NCBI GenBank assembly: GCA_022822005.1
Contig: JAJECO010000048.1
Location: 52,770 to 116,769 of the forward strand
Direction: 5' to 3'
From: Candidatus Poribacteria bacterium
GTDB lineage: Bacteria > Poribacteria > WGA-4E > PCPOR2b
Length of the DNA stretch: 64,000 nucleotides
The position numbers and the translations under genes were made by a program. This document shows, one piece after another, positions 63,907-64,000 of the stretch (positions within the stretch are counted from its first letter, which is position 1; every line of letters begins with the position of its first letter). Below the pieces are notes generated by a model. The model searched no databases. It was not told the DNA's origin and was given only the letters and a program-made list of their open reading frames with translations.

Positions 63907-64000
63907 CAACCACCTGATGAAGGGTATCCCATCAGCATTTAAGATTCAAATGGGACCAATAAACGGGGTTGAACACAGATTTCTATCCTTTTTCCTCTTT

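Overview
The window looks like a chromosome segment of an uncultivated, host- or particle-associated bacterium of the Candidatus Poribacteria type. I infer this from gene content: five Gfo/Idh/MocA oxidoreductases, two phytanoyl-CoA dioxygenase-like enzymes, three SDRs, three NHL beta-propellers, a DUF1501 remnant, a SUMF1-like lipoprotein and a DUF3179 protein. Several genes (outer-membrane barrels, lipoproteins with lipoboxes) suggest a two-membrane cell. Promoters read as ordinary sigma-70 sites (TTGACA-like, 16-17 bp, TATAAT-like) and Shine-Dalgarno sites are strong (GGAGG). I saw no tRNA, rRNA, CRISPR array, insertion sequence or prophage.

Layout. 1-5750: a phosphosulfolactate-synthase-like gene, an NHL propeller, malate synthase G and long-form HisG. 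5834-13349: a lipoprotein, NAD-dependent DNA ligase, a 45-residue basic protein, and an AddA/UvrD-like helicase carrying an odd duplicated hydrophobic insert. 13398-19727 (minus): a cysteine/sulfur cluster (cysteine synthase, APS reductase, ThiS/MoaD-like carrier, JAMM peptidase, NIL-domain protein) with a ClpX-like ATPase and a LarA-like protein upstream. 19894-26305: a MarR-ferritin fusion, an ECF sigma factor, 6-phosphogluconate dehydrogenase, a HAD hydrolase, a 2-hydroxyacid dehydrogenase and a methyltransferase.

26456-31227: a PhyH dioxygenase, a SUMF1-like lipoprotein, an SDR, a Gfo/Idh/MocA gene and the broken 3' end of a DUF1501 gene. 31315-35165 (minus): an unusual group made of a 592-residue protein of unknown function, a 49-residue Gly/Arg-rich protein, a B12-binding radical SAM enzyme and a 66-residue NPNN-motif protein that needs a -1 frameshift. 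35363-42968 (minus): two Gfo/Idh/MocA genes, an Eis-like acetyltransferase, thiC behind a TPP riboswitch with its own terminator, an SDR and a PhyH gene.

43189-48505 (plus): a Gfo/Idh/MocA gene followed by a tight run of gamma-glutamyltransferase, a diaminopropionate ammonia-lyase-like enzyme and a beta-lactamase-fold hydrolase. 48579-51210 (minus): NHL propeller, SDR, L-rhamnose mutarotase-like protein and lipoprotein. 51378-52442 is a DUF3179 gene interrupted by one in-frame TGA at a conserved Cys position with a hairpin just behind it, so it probably encodes a selenoprotein. 52756-63820: another Gfo/Idh/MocA gene, an apparent ABC exporter/DUF1854/outer-membrane group on the minus strand, an NHL propeller fused to a beta-barrel, and a cyclase-family protein.

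The best candidates for undescribed biology are the radical SAM/small-protein group, the duplicated hydrophobic insert in the helicase, the MarR-ferritin fusion and the putative selenoprotein.
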